Shown: piece after piece, positions 50,292 through 59,405 of the stretch | Layout of the letters: every line of letters begins with the position of its first letter | Numbering within the stretch: position 1 is the stretch's first letter | NCBI GenBank assembly: GCA_936936565.1 | Contig: CAKZIX010000119.1 | Span: 1 to 64,000 of the forward strand | DNA from: an uncultured Nocardiaceae bacterium | Lineage (GTDB): Bacteria > Actinomycetota > Actinomycetes > Mycobacteriales > Mycobacteriaceae | Reading direction: 5' to 3' | Length of the DNA stretch: 64,000 nucleotides | Translations under genes and position numbers: made by a program | The notes under the pieces: model-generated | What the model saw: only the letters and a program-made list of their open reading frames with translations | Databases searched by the model: none | What the model was told of the DNA's origin: nothing

Positions 50292-51824
50292 GTGGCACGA
50301 CAACTGAAACCAGGCGAGAACACACCGCTGGACCAGCGGGTGGTGCGGTTTGCCGTGTCGGCCACCGCAAAGCTGGAGCTGTCCGCCCTGGTCGCCGACC
50401 GCGAGCTGCGCGCAATCAGCTCGAACGAGTACGTGTACTTCAACCGTCCGACCACCGCCGGAATCCGCCTGACCGACGCCGGGATCTTCTTGTATCTCGA
50501 CGAGATTCGGCCGGATGCCGCGGTGGTGTTGTGTTGTGCCAGCTCGGAATCCGGTCGCATCGTCGGCGCGGTGCGCACCGGGCTGCTGGATCCCGACGGC
50601 AACCCCGTCGCCGAGTTCGACGTCCCGATGCACGGCACCGAAGCCGCGTTGTTGTGCTGGGAGGTGTACCGCCGCGGCGACAGCTGGAAGGTGCGCGCAC
50701 TCGGTCAGGGCTACGACGGCGGCCTGGCGCAGCTGCTCACCGAGCACGGTGTGGAGGTGGCGGCGCCGCCGCCGGCACCGGCTGCTGCGGCGCCGCAGCA
50801 GCATGGGCTCACCATCGAGCCGTTCGACGGAACCGGTGCGCTGGAACGGATCTGGATGATCTACGAGGACGCCGCGCGGTCCGCGGCCTCGTTCGTGTCG
50901 AGCCGCGACTACGCCATGAACCGGCTCGACAGCGACCTCTCGGCCGCGGTCGCCGACCCGGCCACCCGCAACAACTCCCACCTCGCGCAGGAGGAGGCCC
51001 GCCGGCGCGCGGACGAGTTGGTGGCCACCGCCCGGCAGCGGCACGAGGCCGACTGTGCGCACCTGACCGCCGAACTCGAGACGGTCGATCCGGCGCTGCC
51101 GCGCTCCATGGCGTCCTGGAATTCTCACGTGTGGTCCACGCCCACGCCGGAACTGGTTGCGGCCGATGGCATTCGGATCGGCGAGCTGTCCGCGCCGGAC
51201 CGCAGCCCGGTGCGCATCCCGTTCTGCGTACCGTTCCCGCCGATGCGCCCGATCTGGGTGAACTCGACGGTGGCCAGCGCCGCGCTGCCCGTCGTCGGCG
51301 CCTTGCTGCTGCGCATGCTGGCCGCCGCCCCCGGCACCAAGCTCGACGTGATCGACCTCGGCAACGCTCTGGAACCCATTGTGGCGCAACTGGAACCGTT
51401 GCTCGCCGGGCCCGTGGTCACCGACCACTACGAGGTGTCCGCCCGCATCGAGTCGATCATCACCGCGGCCGACCTGGCCGCGATGGCCATCGATTCGGGT
51501 ACCGACCTCACCAAGCCGCCACCACGAATCGTGGTGGTCGCCGACTTCCCCTACGGCCTGCACGCCGAAGACGCGATGCGCCTGATGCAGTTGACCACCT
51601 ACGGTCCCACGCTCGGCTGGTCGGTGCTCATCGTCGGCGACGACATCGAACAGTCAGAGCGCGCGTTCGCCCAGTTCGCCGATGCCAGCCAACACATTCC
51701 GACCGTCGGGCTGAACAAGGTGCTCGACCCATGGACGCGCAACGAATGGGACTTCGTGCCCGACGTGGTACCTGCCGACCCGGCTTTCGCCGCGCGCGCC
51801 TTCGGCACCCTGCTGGGCGGCTGA
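50292..51824 (+). CDS. TerD-like protein with C-terminal FtsK/HerA-like domain (apparently without Walker A)
   Basis: A 510-residue protein. Residues 1-160 are a degenerate TerD domain (VYFNRPTTAGIRLTD, WKVRALGQGYDGGLAQLLTE) with no acidic Ca loop. After an Ala/Pro linker comes a helical part (about 170-275) and a domain with LDVIDLGNALEPIVAQLEPL, VSARIESIITAADLAAMAID and PPRIVVVADFPYGLHAEDAM that resembles the second half of FtsK/HerA-type proteins, although I see no P-loop (IWVNSTVASAALPV stands where it would be). It follows the TerD-TerD gene by 9 bases. The domain assignment is inference. Confidence 0.7.
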   Translation: MARQLKPGENTPLDQRVVRFAVSATAKLELSALVADRELRAISSNEYVYFNRPTTAGIRLTDAGIFLYLDEIRPDAAVVLCCASSESGRIVGAVRTGLLDPDGNPVAEFDVPMHGTEAALLCWEVYRRGDSWKVRALGQGYDGGLAQLLTEHGVEVAAPPPAPAAAAPQQHGLTIEPFDGTGALERIWMIYEDAARSAASFVSSRDYAMNRLDSDLSAAVADPATRNNSHLAQEEARRRADELVATARQRHEADCAHLTAELETVDPALPRSMASWNSHVWSTPTPELVAADGIRIGELSAPDRSPVRIPFCVPFPPMRPIWVNSTVASAALPVVGALLLRMLAAAPGTKLDVIDLGNALEPIVAQLEPLLAGPVVTDHYEVSARIESIITAADLAAMAIDSGTDLTKPPPRIVVVADFPYGLHAEDAMRLMQLTTYGPTLGWSVLIVGDDIEQSERAFAQFADASQHIPTVGLNKVLDPWTRNEWDFVPDVVPADPAFAARAFGTLLGG

Positions 51825-52340
51825 GCGGTTCAGTAGTCGACTGCGCGGGCTGGGCACCCGTGCGAGTTGCTCGAGCAACCCGTCGGGCGCGTCCGGATTC
51901 CGCTACCGGCGCCCCGCGGTGCGGTTCGCGCCCAACTTTGCGCCTTGCGCCTGCAATTGCGGGCGCAAATCGGGCGCGAACATCTCGGCTCTGCGTGACC
52001 GAACTTGCCTGCCATAGTGGCAATTCGGTTGCCGCGGCAACGGCGGTTGCGCCCGCAACGACCGTGATACCGACGGCGACCGCGGCATCAGATGCAACCA
52101 GCGACGCCGCATCAGCGCGGCCGTGCATGCCTGCGGCCACCACCGAAATGCCCATGCCCGCAAGCGCGCCAAGCCGGCGACGCTGGGCCGCCGGAAAGTG
52201 CACCGCACCCGCACGAGATGACGTCGCGACTGGCCCTCGTTCCCGCACACGTTTCGGGTCCCCGCACACCTTTCAGCACGCGAAAAGGTGTGCGGGGCGC
52301 GCTTACCTGTGCGGGACCGGACGTCGGTCGCTGCGGCGGG
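51825..52340. other. Intergenic region with nested palindromes between convergent genes
   Basis: About 515 bases between the convergent TerD-like and AIM24 genes. GTTCGCGCCC (51924-51933) and GGGCGCGAAC (51972-51981) enclose a second pair, TTTGCGCC and GGCGCAAA. CCCCGCACACCTTT (52260-52273) and AAAGGTGTGCGGGG (52284-52297) form a 14-bp stem, flanked by TCCCGCACA (52241-52249) and TGTGCGGGA (52309-52317). The latter structure may terminate both genes. No ORF is supported. Confidence 0.6.
52260..52297. terminator. 14-bp hairpin between convergent genes (probable terminator)
   Basis: CCCCGCACACCTTT and AAAGGTGTGCGGGG pair exactly across a 10-base loop, 44 bases beyond the stop of the AIM24 gene. 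Outer 9-base arms could extend the structure. There is no clean T run, so the terminator role is inferred from place. Confidence 0.5.
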
Positions 52341-53093
52341 TCAGTACTGGTTCTGGGCGATCCGGGCGCCGATGCTCTGGTGCAGCGACTGCAGACCGGG
52401 CACGCCCAGCGCCGTCGTCTCCGACTCGATGTGGCGCACCAGGTGATGATCGTTGAGCACCTTCTCGCTCGACTGGATGAGCACCGTACCGGCGCCGGTG
52501 AAGTCGAACTGGCGCTCCTCACCGGAGGTCATGCCGAGGAATCCTTGTGCGGCACCGAGGAAGCCCTGCATCCAGCCGGCGTCGAAATGATGCGACGGCG
52601 ACGGGCAGTCCGCCCAGCCGACCAGCGCCTGCGGGTCGATGCGCAGCGGCGGCTCGGCAAACATGACCGGACCGTTACTGGACGCGAGGAACTTTCCGGT
52701 GCCCAGCAGGGTCAGGAAGCCTGGGACGATCGACTGCTTCAACGCCAAACCCGGTTCGAACGCAAGCAGATTCGCCGCGCGGATGGTGAGGTTGCCGTTG
52801 TCGAGATCGTAGGAGTTGATGTTGTAGCCGCGGTCGCCCAAGATCACCTTGCCGTGGCCTTGAGCCACTACCCAGTCGCTCGCGTACAGCGGCGAGCTGA
52901 ACCGTTGGGCCGCCATGGCGGACAACGTGGTTCGCGACAGCGGCTCGAAGTTCACCTGCCCGTAGTACGCGATCATCGCGCCCTTCTGGGTGAACCATGG
53001 GTTGCCGGAGATGTCGATGGTGAACGCGTAGTCGTTGCCGGGCACGTTGTCGTTGGGCGGCAACGAATTCGGGTTGTGAATCGTGATCGTCAT
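52341..53093 (-). CDS. AIM24 family protein, copy 1
   Basis: A 250-residue beta-rich protein. GNPWFTQKGAMIAYYGQVNF is the family N-terminal motif (KGAMI/YG), followed by VVAQGHGKVILGDRGYNINS and NGNLTIRAANLLAFEPGLAL. AIM24 (DUF124) domains are TerD-associated in bacteria and form a double-stranded beta-helix of unknown function. It is the last of an AIM24 operon, 8 bases after copy 2. Confidence 0.85.
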   Translation of the reverse strand: MTITIHNPNSLPPNDNVPGNDYAFTIDISGNPWFTQKGAMIAYYGQVNFEPLSRTTLSAMAAQRFSSPLYASDWVVAQGHGKVILGDRGYNINSYDLDNGNLTIRAANLLAFEPGLALKQSIVPGFLTLLGTGKFLASSNGPVMFAEPPLRIDPQALVGWADCPSPSHHFDAGWMQGFLGAAQGFLGMTSGEERQFDFTGAGTVLIQSSEKVLNDHHLVRHIESETTALGVPGLQSLHQSIGARIAQNQY

Positions 53094-53101
53094 TGCCGCT
53101 C

Positions 53102-53773
53102 CTAAAACTTCTGCTCGGAGGCTTGGACCCACACCTGGCCCTGGCCGGTCAGTTTCAGCTGGATCGCCTCGCCCGAACCCTTGCCGACGGCATCGCGCCA
53201 GCCGACGTTGCTCGAGATGTCGACCTGGATGTGCCCGAGATGCCCGACGTAGGCCTGCGGGTCCACCACCACCGGATTGTTGCCCACCGGCAGCGAGATC
53301 GTGCCGCCGTGGGACAGGATCGCCACCTGCCCTTGACCGTTGACCTGCGTGGTGAACATGCCCTGCCCGGTCATGGCGCCACGCACCGCGCCCCGCAGGC
53401 CACCCTGCTGAAACAGCGGCACCACCGAGGTCTGCAAGAATTGATCGTGCGCGAGCAACCGTGACGCTTCGATCGAAAGCGTTTGCCCGCCTTGCATATT
53501 CACGACATCGACGTGCAGGCCGGCGTGCCCGTAGAACACTTCGCCGTGCCCCTCGGCGGCCATCATCGCCACGTGCTCGCCGCTCATCATGCGTCCGGCC
53601 ATGCCCATCATGGCGCCCATGCCCGGCATCGCACCGGCGCCACCGCCCATGGTGTGCGGCACGAAGTGCACGTCGCCGGTGTAATAGAGCATCGCGCCCT
53701 TGCGCGCAAGCACGCTCTGCCCGGGCGCCACGGCCGCCTTGACGACCTTGCTGTTGACCTTCTCGATCGGCAT
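53102..53773 (-). CDS. AIM24 family protein, copy 2
   Basis: A 223-residue AIM24 protein. VLARKGAMLYYTGDVHFVPH matches copy 1. A Met/Gly-rich insertion (GGGAGAMPGMGAMMGMAGRM, about residues 43-62) is unusual. SIEASRLLAHDQFLQTSVVP and GQGMFTTQVNGQGQVAILSH are core strands. ATG 53773 overlaps the stop of the repeat ORF upstream (TGATG). Confidence 0.88.
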   Translation of the reverse strand: MPIEKVNSKVVKAAVAPGQSVLARKGAMLYYTGDVHFVPHTMGGGAGAMPGMGAMMGMAGRMMSGEHVAMMAAEGHGEVFYGHAGLHVDVVNMQGGQTLSIEASRLLAHDQFLQTSVVPLFQQGGLRGAVRGAMTGQGMFTTQVNGQGQVAILSHGGTISLPVGNNPVVVDPQAYVGHLGHIQVDISSNVGWRDAVGKGSGEAIQLKLTGQGQVWVQASEQKF

Positions 53774-54255
53774 CAAACACACTCCGATAGCTGACGTTCG
53801 CGGCGCGTCGCCGCGTCTGGACTGAGGAGCGAACCGCGTTCCCACCGCGTCGCGCGGTCTACACCCAGGAACAACCCGCGTTCGCGGCGCGTCGCTCGGT
53901 CTGGACCGAAGAACGAACCGCGTTCCCACCGCGTCGCGCGGTCTGCACCCAGGAACGACTCACGTTCGCGGCGCGTCGCTTGGTCTGGACTGAAGAACGA
54001 ACCGCGTTCCCACCGCGTCGCGCGCTCTACACCCAGGAACGACCCGCGTTCGCGGCGCGTCGCTCGGTCTGGACCGAAGAACGACCCGCGTTCCCACCGC
54101 GTCGCGCGGTCTACCCCCAGGAACAACCCGCGTTCGCGGCGCGTCGCTCGGTCTGGACCGAGGAGCGCATCGCGAGCGCCAGCGAGCGGAGCGACGAGGG
54201 AAGACCGAGCGGGAAGCGCCGCGAACCCGTCCGAGCGGAGCGAGGACAGTGTCAC
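53773..54255 (-). CDS. Candidate 160-aa tandem-repeat protein between AIM24 genes
   Basis: The frame starts at GTG 54255, overlapping the stop of AIM24 copy 3 (GTGA), and stops at 53773, overlapping the start of copy 2 (TGATG). In between it encodes nine 14-residue repeats of type RATRRERGSFLGVD alternating with RATRWERGSFFGPD. The exact fit at both ends within an operon suggests a translated, coupled cistron. Against this, the 42-base repeat keeps every frame open and no known family matches, so chance or a purely DNA-level role remains possible. Confidence 0.4.
   Translation of the reverse strand: MTLSSLRSDGFAALPARSSLVAPLAGARDALLGPDRATRRERGLFLGVDRATRWERGSFFGPDRATRRERGSFLGVERATRWERGSFFSPDQATRRERESFLGADRATRWERGSFFGPDRATRRERGLFLGVDRATRWERGSLLSPDAATRRERQLSECV
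53796..54173. repeat. 42-bp minisatellite, nine copies in an alternating A/B pattern
   Basis: Units begin at 53796, 53838, 53880, 53922, 53964, 54006, 54048, 54090 and 54132. A-type units start GTTCGCGGCGCGTCGCTCGG and B-type units GTTCCCACCGCGTCGCGCGG, alternating to give an 84-base higher-order period. Copies differ by a few substitutions only. It sits inside the AIM24 operon. Confidence 0.95.
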
Positions 54256-54878
54256 TGCCGCTCCGCGGGCTGGATGTAGACGACGCCCTGCCCGTCGAAG
54301 CGCAGCGAGAACATTTCGCCGCTGCCGCCGCCGATGGCCGAGCGCCAGGTGATGTCGGTGATGAAGCTCTGGTTGAGCTGACCGCGATAACCGATGAACG
54401 CGTCGGGGTCCACGATCAGCGGGAACTGCGGGCTCACCTCCAGCCCGATCGGCGGGCCGCCGGCCGACAGCACGGCCACCTGCCCCATACCCGTCACCGT
54501 CGTGGTGAACAGGCCCTGGCCGGTGCTGGCACCGCGCAGGCCGGAGAATTTGATGTCGGTACGAAGGTTGCCGTGGTAGGCGAGCAGCTGTGACGACTCG
54601 ACCGCCAGCGTGTCGTTCTGCAGGTCGATGATCGTGATCTCCTGGGCGTCGACCGCAAAGTACACGCGGCCCTGCCCGGTGACATTCATCAGCTTCAGCG
54701 ACTCGCCGGTGGCCTTGCGCTTGAGCCCGGCCATGAAACCTTCGCCACCGCCCATACCGGCGCTCTTGAACTCCAGGTTGCCTTCGTAGGCAACCATCGA
54801 CCCGGTGATGGCGCGCATCTGCTCACCCATCAGGTCTGCGACCAGCACGCGCTGGCCCTGCATATTCATCTGAACCAA
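54252..54878 (-). CDS. AIM24 family protein, copy 3
   Basis: A 208-residue AIM24 protein. ITGSMVAYEGNLEFKSAGMG and LLAYHGNLRTDIKFSGLRGA are typical, as is GQGLFTTTVTGMGQVAVLSA near FPLIVDPDAFIGYRGQLNQS. TTG 54878 (AAGGG 7 nt upstream) or ATG 54869 may be the start. It heads the AIM24 operon and its end overlaps the repeat ORF. Confidence 0.88.
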   Translation of the reverse strand: MVQMNMQGQRVLVADLMGEQMRAITGSMVAYEGNLEFKSAGMGGGEGFMAGLKRKATGESLKLMNVTGQGRVYFAVDAQEITIIDLQNDTLAVESSQLLAYHGNLRTDIKFSGLRGASTGQGLFTTTVTGMGQVAVLSAGGPPIGLEVSPQFPLIVDPDAFIGYRGQLNQSFITDITWRSAIGGGSGEMFSLRFDGQGVVYIQPAERQ

Positions 54879-55039
54879 AGCGAAGCCCTTCGCTCGTCAC
54901 GATCGCACCGCGCGTCATCCTGCCAGATGCGTGCGGTGCTGCACTGCCTCCTGAGACAGGTTCGAGACCGGCCTACCAGGTGTTAACCCGTCGGCCGGAT
55001 TCGCACGACGGACGAGCGCGGAGCGCTCCGACAACGCCG

Positions 55040-56608
55040 TCAGCGCGCGGGCACGGGCACCGGTTCGGCGCGCACCGGCTCGGGCCGACGTGGGCGCAGC
55101 CAGCCCGGAAACCAGGCCGGTGGGCTGTCGGGTGCACCGTCGAGCACGCCGCCGGCCGGATCGTCGACGTAGAACTGCCGGACGACGTCGAGATCCGGTC
55201 GATAGATCTCACGAATCACCAGCGCGCACAGGGCGATTACCGCGACGTCGCGGAGCAGCACGGTGGCCGTGAACCACTGTTCGGGCAGGCCCTTGTTGGA
55301 CTCACCGAGGTAGTAATACATTCGCGGCACCCAGACGAGCGCGTCGATTGTCATCCACGCCAACAGGATTCGGCGATGCGGCAGGGCGAGCACGGCCAGC
55401 GGCACCAGCCACAACGAATACTGCGGGCTCCACACCTTGTTGGTCAGCAGGAAGCCGGCGACGACCAGGAACGCCAACTGCGCGACCCGTGGTCGGCGCG
55501 GCGCCGTCCACGCGAGATACCCGACACCGGCACACACACCGACGAACAGCAGCAGCGAAATTATGTTCAGCACAATGGGTTTCTCGGCGGCGGTGAGGGT
55601 GCCGTCGAAGCCCGGCCAGCCGGTGAACGATTTGACGACGTTGTAGACGGAATCCGGGTCCGCATGCCGGGCGGTGTTGAGCCGGAAGAATTCCCACCAG
55701 CCCTTCGGATACAACACGGCGATCGGCAGGTTCACCACCAGCCAGCCGGCGACGGCCCCGAGCAACGTCGACGTCCACGCCCGCATCCGGCCCGCGCGCA
55801 GGCACAGCACCAGCAGCGCACCCAACAGCAGCAACGGATACAGCTTGGTGGCCCCGCCGAGACCGAGCAGCACGCCGGCCAGCAGGGGCCGCCGCCGCGC
55901 CCACGCCAACAGCGCGCCCGCCGCGAAAGCCGTTGCGAGCGCGTCGAAATTGGTGAACGCGTGCACGAGCACCAGCGGGGAGGCGGCGACCATCGCGGCG
56001 TCCCAGATGCGCCGTCCGCCGGCCAGCAGGGCCGATGCCCAGATGGTGGTGAGCCACGCCAGCGCCAATCCGAAAGCCACCACGTTGAAGTAGATGGCCA
56101 CCTGAATGGCACCGGGCAGGAAGACCGCGGCATCCCATGCCTTCGCCACACGCATCGAAAGGTATTGGTAGAGACCGGAAATCACCGGATACTCCATGTA
56201 CCGCACCTGCGGATTGCCGTCGGCGTCCGGCTCGACCCACGATTTCTTGTACGGGAACGCCCCCTCGTGCAACTTTTCGGCGCCGTACAGGGGCACCGTG
56301 TCCGAGTAGCACATGGCCACGTACTGCCGGTGGCCGCTCCAGTCCAGACCCATGCGGCCGTCGGCCGCCGGGGCCTGCTGGATGCACGCGGCCTTGCCGA
56401 ACCAGCCGAGCGCGAGAAACACCACGCCGAGCAGAAACATCACCCGCAGCGGCGTAAAAAAGCCGGCACGGCCGATCAGTGCGTGCTTGCCGACCGGCCC
56501 GCCGACGACGCTGGACAATTCGGCAACCAACGGGTCGGAACGGCTGGGCAGATCCCGGCCGTCCAGGGACACCGCTGGGCCGACCCCGGAATCCTTGGCT
56601 TCCCCCAC
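55040..56608 (-). CDS. GT87-family glycosyltransferase-like polytopic membrane protein, copy 2
   Basis: A 522-residue protein of about ten helices. PQVRYMEYPVISGLYQYLSM, GLGGATKLYPLLLLGALLVL and NKVWSPQYSLWLVPLAVLAL are the same three conserved segments as in copy 1. It follows ponA after 9 bases, the mycobacterial ponA1-Rv0051 arrangement, so this is probably the orthologue and the copy at 37877 a paralogue. Likely an outer-face mannosyltransferase; donor and acceptor unknown. Confidence 0.87.
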   Translation of the reverse strand: MGEAKDSGVGPAVSLDGRDLPSRSDPLVAELSSVVGGPVGKHALIGRAGFFTPLRVMFLLGVVFLALGWFGKAACIQQAPAADGRMGLDWSGHRQYVAMCYSDTVPLYGAEKLHEGAFPYKKSWVEPDADGNPQVRYMEYPVISGLYQYLSMRVAKAWDAAVFLPGAIQVAIYFNVVAFGLALAWLTTIWASALLAGGRRIWDAAMVAASPLVLVHAFTNFDALATAFAAGALLAWARRRPLLAGVLLGLGGATKLYPLLLLGALLVLCLRAGRMRAWTSTLLGAVAGWLVVNLPIAVLYPKGWWEFFRLNTARHADPDSVYNVVKSFTGWPGFDGTLTAAEKPIVLNIISLLLFVGVCAGVGYLAWTAPRRPRVAQLAFLVVAGFLLTNKVWSPQYSLWLVPLAVLALPHRRILLAWMTIDALVWVPRMYYYLGESNKGLPEQWFTATVLLRDVAVIALCALVIREIYRPDLDVVRQFYVDDPAGGVLDGAPDSPPAWFPGWLRPRRPEPVRAEPVPVPAR

Positions 56609-56617
56609 CGCGCCAGG

Positions 56618-59338
56618 CTACCCGTTGGGCCTGGGCAGCCCGCCCGGACGGGTCGTCGGTTGGCTGTTCTGGAACGGGTACTCGCCGTCGTCGTCGCCGC
56701 CGTCGGAGGGCTGTCCCGGTAACGGACCCGGATCCGGCTGCGTCGTCTGCGGCTGCTGCGTGCGCGGCGACTGTGTCTGCGGCGCCGCGCCCGGCACCGG
56801 AATCCGGATGCCCGGCAGGATCTCGATGTCCGTGGGCCTGACCACCGGCGGGGGCTGCGAGCCACCGCTGCCCGGCGACTGGGTCGGCGGTGCCGTCGTG
56901 CGCGGCGCGGTGTACGGCGCGGTGTAGGCGGGCACGCCGGCCTGGCCCGCGATCGAGCCCGGATTCGGGAAGTTCTCGTTGTCGGTGCCCTTGAGGGCGC
57001 CGTCCATCGCGTCCTTCCAGATGTCGGCCGGCAGACCGGAACCGTAGATCGAGCCGCCGTAGACGTTGGTCAGCGGCAAGCCTTGCTCGGTGCCGATCCA
57101 GACCGCGGTGGACAGCGACGGCGTATAGCCGACCATCCAGGCGTCCTTGTTCTCGCCGGTATCACCGAGCTGCGCGGTACCCGTCTTGGCCGCGGACTGC
57201 CGGCCACCGGCCAGATTGTGCCCGCGCGAATAGCCGGCGATGGGCCGCATCGCCGAGGTGACATTGTCGGCGACGGCCTTGTCCACGACCTGCTGGCCCT
57301 GCGGCGCACCGCGATCGAGCAACACCTCGCCGTCGGCGGTGGTGACCTTCTGGATGAAGTACGGCTGGTGGTACATGCCGGACGCGGCCAGCGTCGCGTA
57401 CGCCGATGCCATGTCGATGACACGTGACTGGTACTGGCCCAGCACGATGCCGTCGCTCGGGCCGGCGTTGTTCGGCTCGGTGAGCGTCGGTCCGATGCCC
57501 GGCAGTTCCTTGGGGATGCCGAGCCGGTGCGCCATGTCGGCGATCTTCTGCGAGCCGTTCTCCATCCCGAGCATCATGCGGTAGAAGCTGGTGTTCAACG
57601 ACCGTTTGAGGGCCTCGGCGATGGTGCAGGTGCCGCAGGATTCACCCTCGACGTTGGTGATCTTGATGCCGTGCACGGTCAGCGGCGAGCTGTCGTACAT
57701 CTTCGACAGCGGGATGCCCTGGTCGAGATTGGCCGCCAGGCCGAACACCTTGAACGAGGACCCCGTCTGCAGGCCGGAGTTCGCGAAATCGAAGCCCTTG
57801 CCGTCGTTGCCGCCGTAGTAGGCCTTCACCGCGCCGGTGCGCGGGTCTACCGAGACCGCCGCGGTGCGCAGCACCGGCGGCTCGCCCTCCATGTTCTTGT
57901 TGACGGCGTCGACCACAGACTTCTGCATCTTCGGGTCGATCGTCGTGGTGATCTGCAGGCCCTCGGTGTTGAGCTGATGCTCGGACACCCCGGCCGCGGA
58001 CAGTTCCTGCAGGACCTTGGACTTGATCAGGCCTTCGGGCCCGTTGTCCTGGTTCGGGTTGGGCAGCGAGTTCAGCGGCACCACCATCGGGTACTTCATA
58101 GCGGCACGCTGGGCGCCGTCGAGCGTCCCGCTGGACACCATGCCGTCGAGCACGTACGACCAGCGCTCCTGCGCGCCCTTCGGGTTCTTCTCGGGATCCA
58201 GCGACGACGGCAGCTGAATCGTCGCGGCGAGCACGGCGCCCTCTTCGACCGTGAGCTGCTCGACCGGCTTGTTGAAGTAGGCCTTCGAGGCGGCGGCGAT
58301 GCCGTACGAACCGCGGCCGAAATAGATGGTGTTCAGATAGGCCGAAAGAATCTCGTCCTTGCTCCACGAGCGCGCCATCTTCGAGGAGATGACCAGCTCG
58401 TGCATCTTGCGGGTGATGGTGCGCTCGTCGCCGACCAGCGCGTTCTTCACGTACTGCTGGGTGATCGTCGAGCCACCGCCTGCGCTTTCCTTGCCGAGCA
58501 GGTTGTCGCGCAGGGCGCGGGTGAAGCCCGAGATGGAGAAGCCCGGGTTGGTGTAGAAGTCGCGGTCCTCGGCGGCGATCACCGCGTTGCGCACGTGCGG
58601 CGGCACCTGCTCGATGCCGACATCGGTGCGGTTGCCCTCCGGCGGCACCACCTTGGCCAGCACCGAGGTGCCGTCACCGGCCAGGATGGTGGCGACCTGA
58701 TTGGTCTGAATGTCGCCCGGCTTGGGCACCACGACCGAAACGTAGGCAACCAGGAACGCCAGCAGCGGCAGCACCAGCGCCAGCGCGAACAGTGTGTACA
58801 GGGTGCGGCGCACCGTGCGCCAGCGCCGCTTGCGCTTGGCCTTTTTCGCGGCGCCGTCGCCGGCCTCGCCGCCGCTGCCACCGCTGCCGCCCGGCGGCGG
58901 CCCGGCCGGCGGGCGGGTGTCTGCCGCGGTGCGTCGCTGCGGATTCGGACGGTCGGCCGGCGCGACGCGCCGGCCCGGCTCCGCGTGACGCCCGACGTCC
59001 GCCCGCTGCGTGCGTTCGGCGTCCATGCGCTGGGTGCGTTCGTCCGCGCCGCGGCCGCTGGGTGCCTCGGGCTTGGGTGCAGGACCCGGCGGACGGCCCT
59101 GGGGCGGGCCCATGCGCCCGGGCGGCGGCCCCGAAGGCCGCTCGCCGGGCGGCGGCATCCGGCGCTCTGGCGGCGGCCCGGGTCGGCGTTCACCCGGCGG
59201 GGGCGGGCGATGTCCCTGCGGCGCGCGCGGCGGCCCGCCCGGTCCACTTCGGCTCGGCGGTGGCACAGGACGGCTGCCGCCCTCCGGACGCATGCCTGCC
59301 GGGCGCGGGCCTGGCCGGTCGTCGTAAGGGTGGGTCAC
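56618..59338 (-). CDS. ponA: Bifunctional penicillin-binding protein 1A (class A PBP)
   Basis: A 906-residue protein. A Pro/Arg-rich cytoplasmic tail of about 165 residues precedes one membrane helix. The GT51 transglycosylase has Glu257 in AAEDRDFYTNPGFS and GGSTITQQYVKN; the transpeptidase has SSFK (Ser527-Lys530), SLN downstream and KTGTA (Lys718). The C-terminus is Pro/Thr-rich. It polymerises and cross-links peptidoglycan. GTG 59338, ribosome binding site GGAGA. The long tail is typical of mycobacterial PonA1. Confidence 0.96.
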   Translation of the reverse strand: MTHPYDDRPGPRPAGMRPEGGSRPVPPPSRSGPGGPPRAPQGHRPPPPGERRPGPPPERRMPPPGERPSGPPPGRMGPPQGRPPGPAPKPEAPSGRGADERTQRMDAERTQRADVGRHAEPGRRVAPADRPNPQRRTAADTRPPAGPPPGGSGGSGGEAGDGAAKKAKRKRRWRTVRRTLYTLFALALVLPLLAFLVAYVSVVVPKPGDIQTNQVATILAGDGTSVLAKVVPPEGNRTDVGIEQVPPHVRNAVIAAEDRDFYTNPGFSISGFTRALRDNLLGKESAGGGSTITQQYVKNALVGDERTITRKMHELVISSKMARSWSKDEILSAYLNTIYFGRGSYGIAAASKAYFNKPVEQLTVEEGAVLAATIQLPSSLDPEKNPKGAQERWSYVLDGMVSSGTLDGAQRAAMKYPMVVPLNSLPNPNQDNGPEGLIKSKVLQELSAAGVSEHQLNTEGLQITTTIDPKMQKSVVDAVNKNMEGEPPVLRTAAVSVDPRTGAVKAYYGGNDGKGFDFANSGLQTGSSFKVFGLAANLDQGIPLSKMYDSSPLTVHGIKITNVEGESCGTCTIAEALKRSLNTSFYRMMLGMENGSQKIADMAHRLGIPKELPGIGPTLTEPNNAGPSDGIVLGQYQSRVIDMASAYATLAASGMYHQPYFIQKVTTADGEVLLDRGAPQGQQVVDKAVADNVTSAMRPIAGYSRGHNLAGGRQSAAKTGTAQLGDTGENKDAWMVGYTPSLSTAVWIGTEQGLPLTNVYGGSIYGSGLPADIWKDAMDGALKGTDNENFPNPGSIAGQAGVPAYTAPYTAPRTTAPPTQSPGSGGSQPPPVVRPTDIEILPGIRIPVPGAAPQTQSPRTQQPQTTQPDPGPLPGQPSDGGDDDGEYPFQNSQPTTRPGGLPRPNG

Positions 59339-59405
59339 TGATCGGTCTCCTGTGTCGAATCTGGACGCCCGCTGCGGTCGGAGTTCTCGCGGGTCACCCG
59401 GTCGG

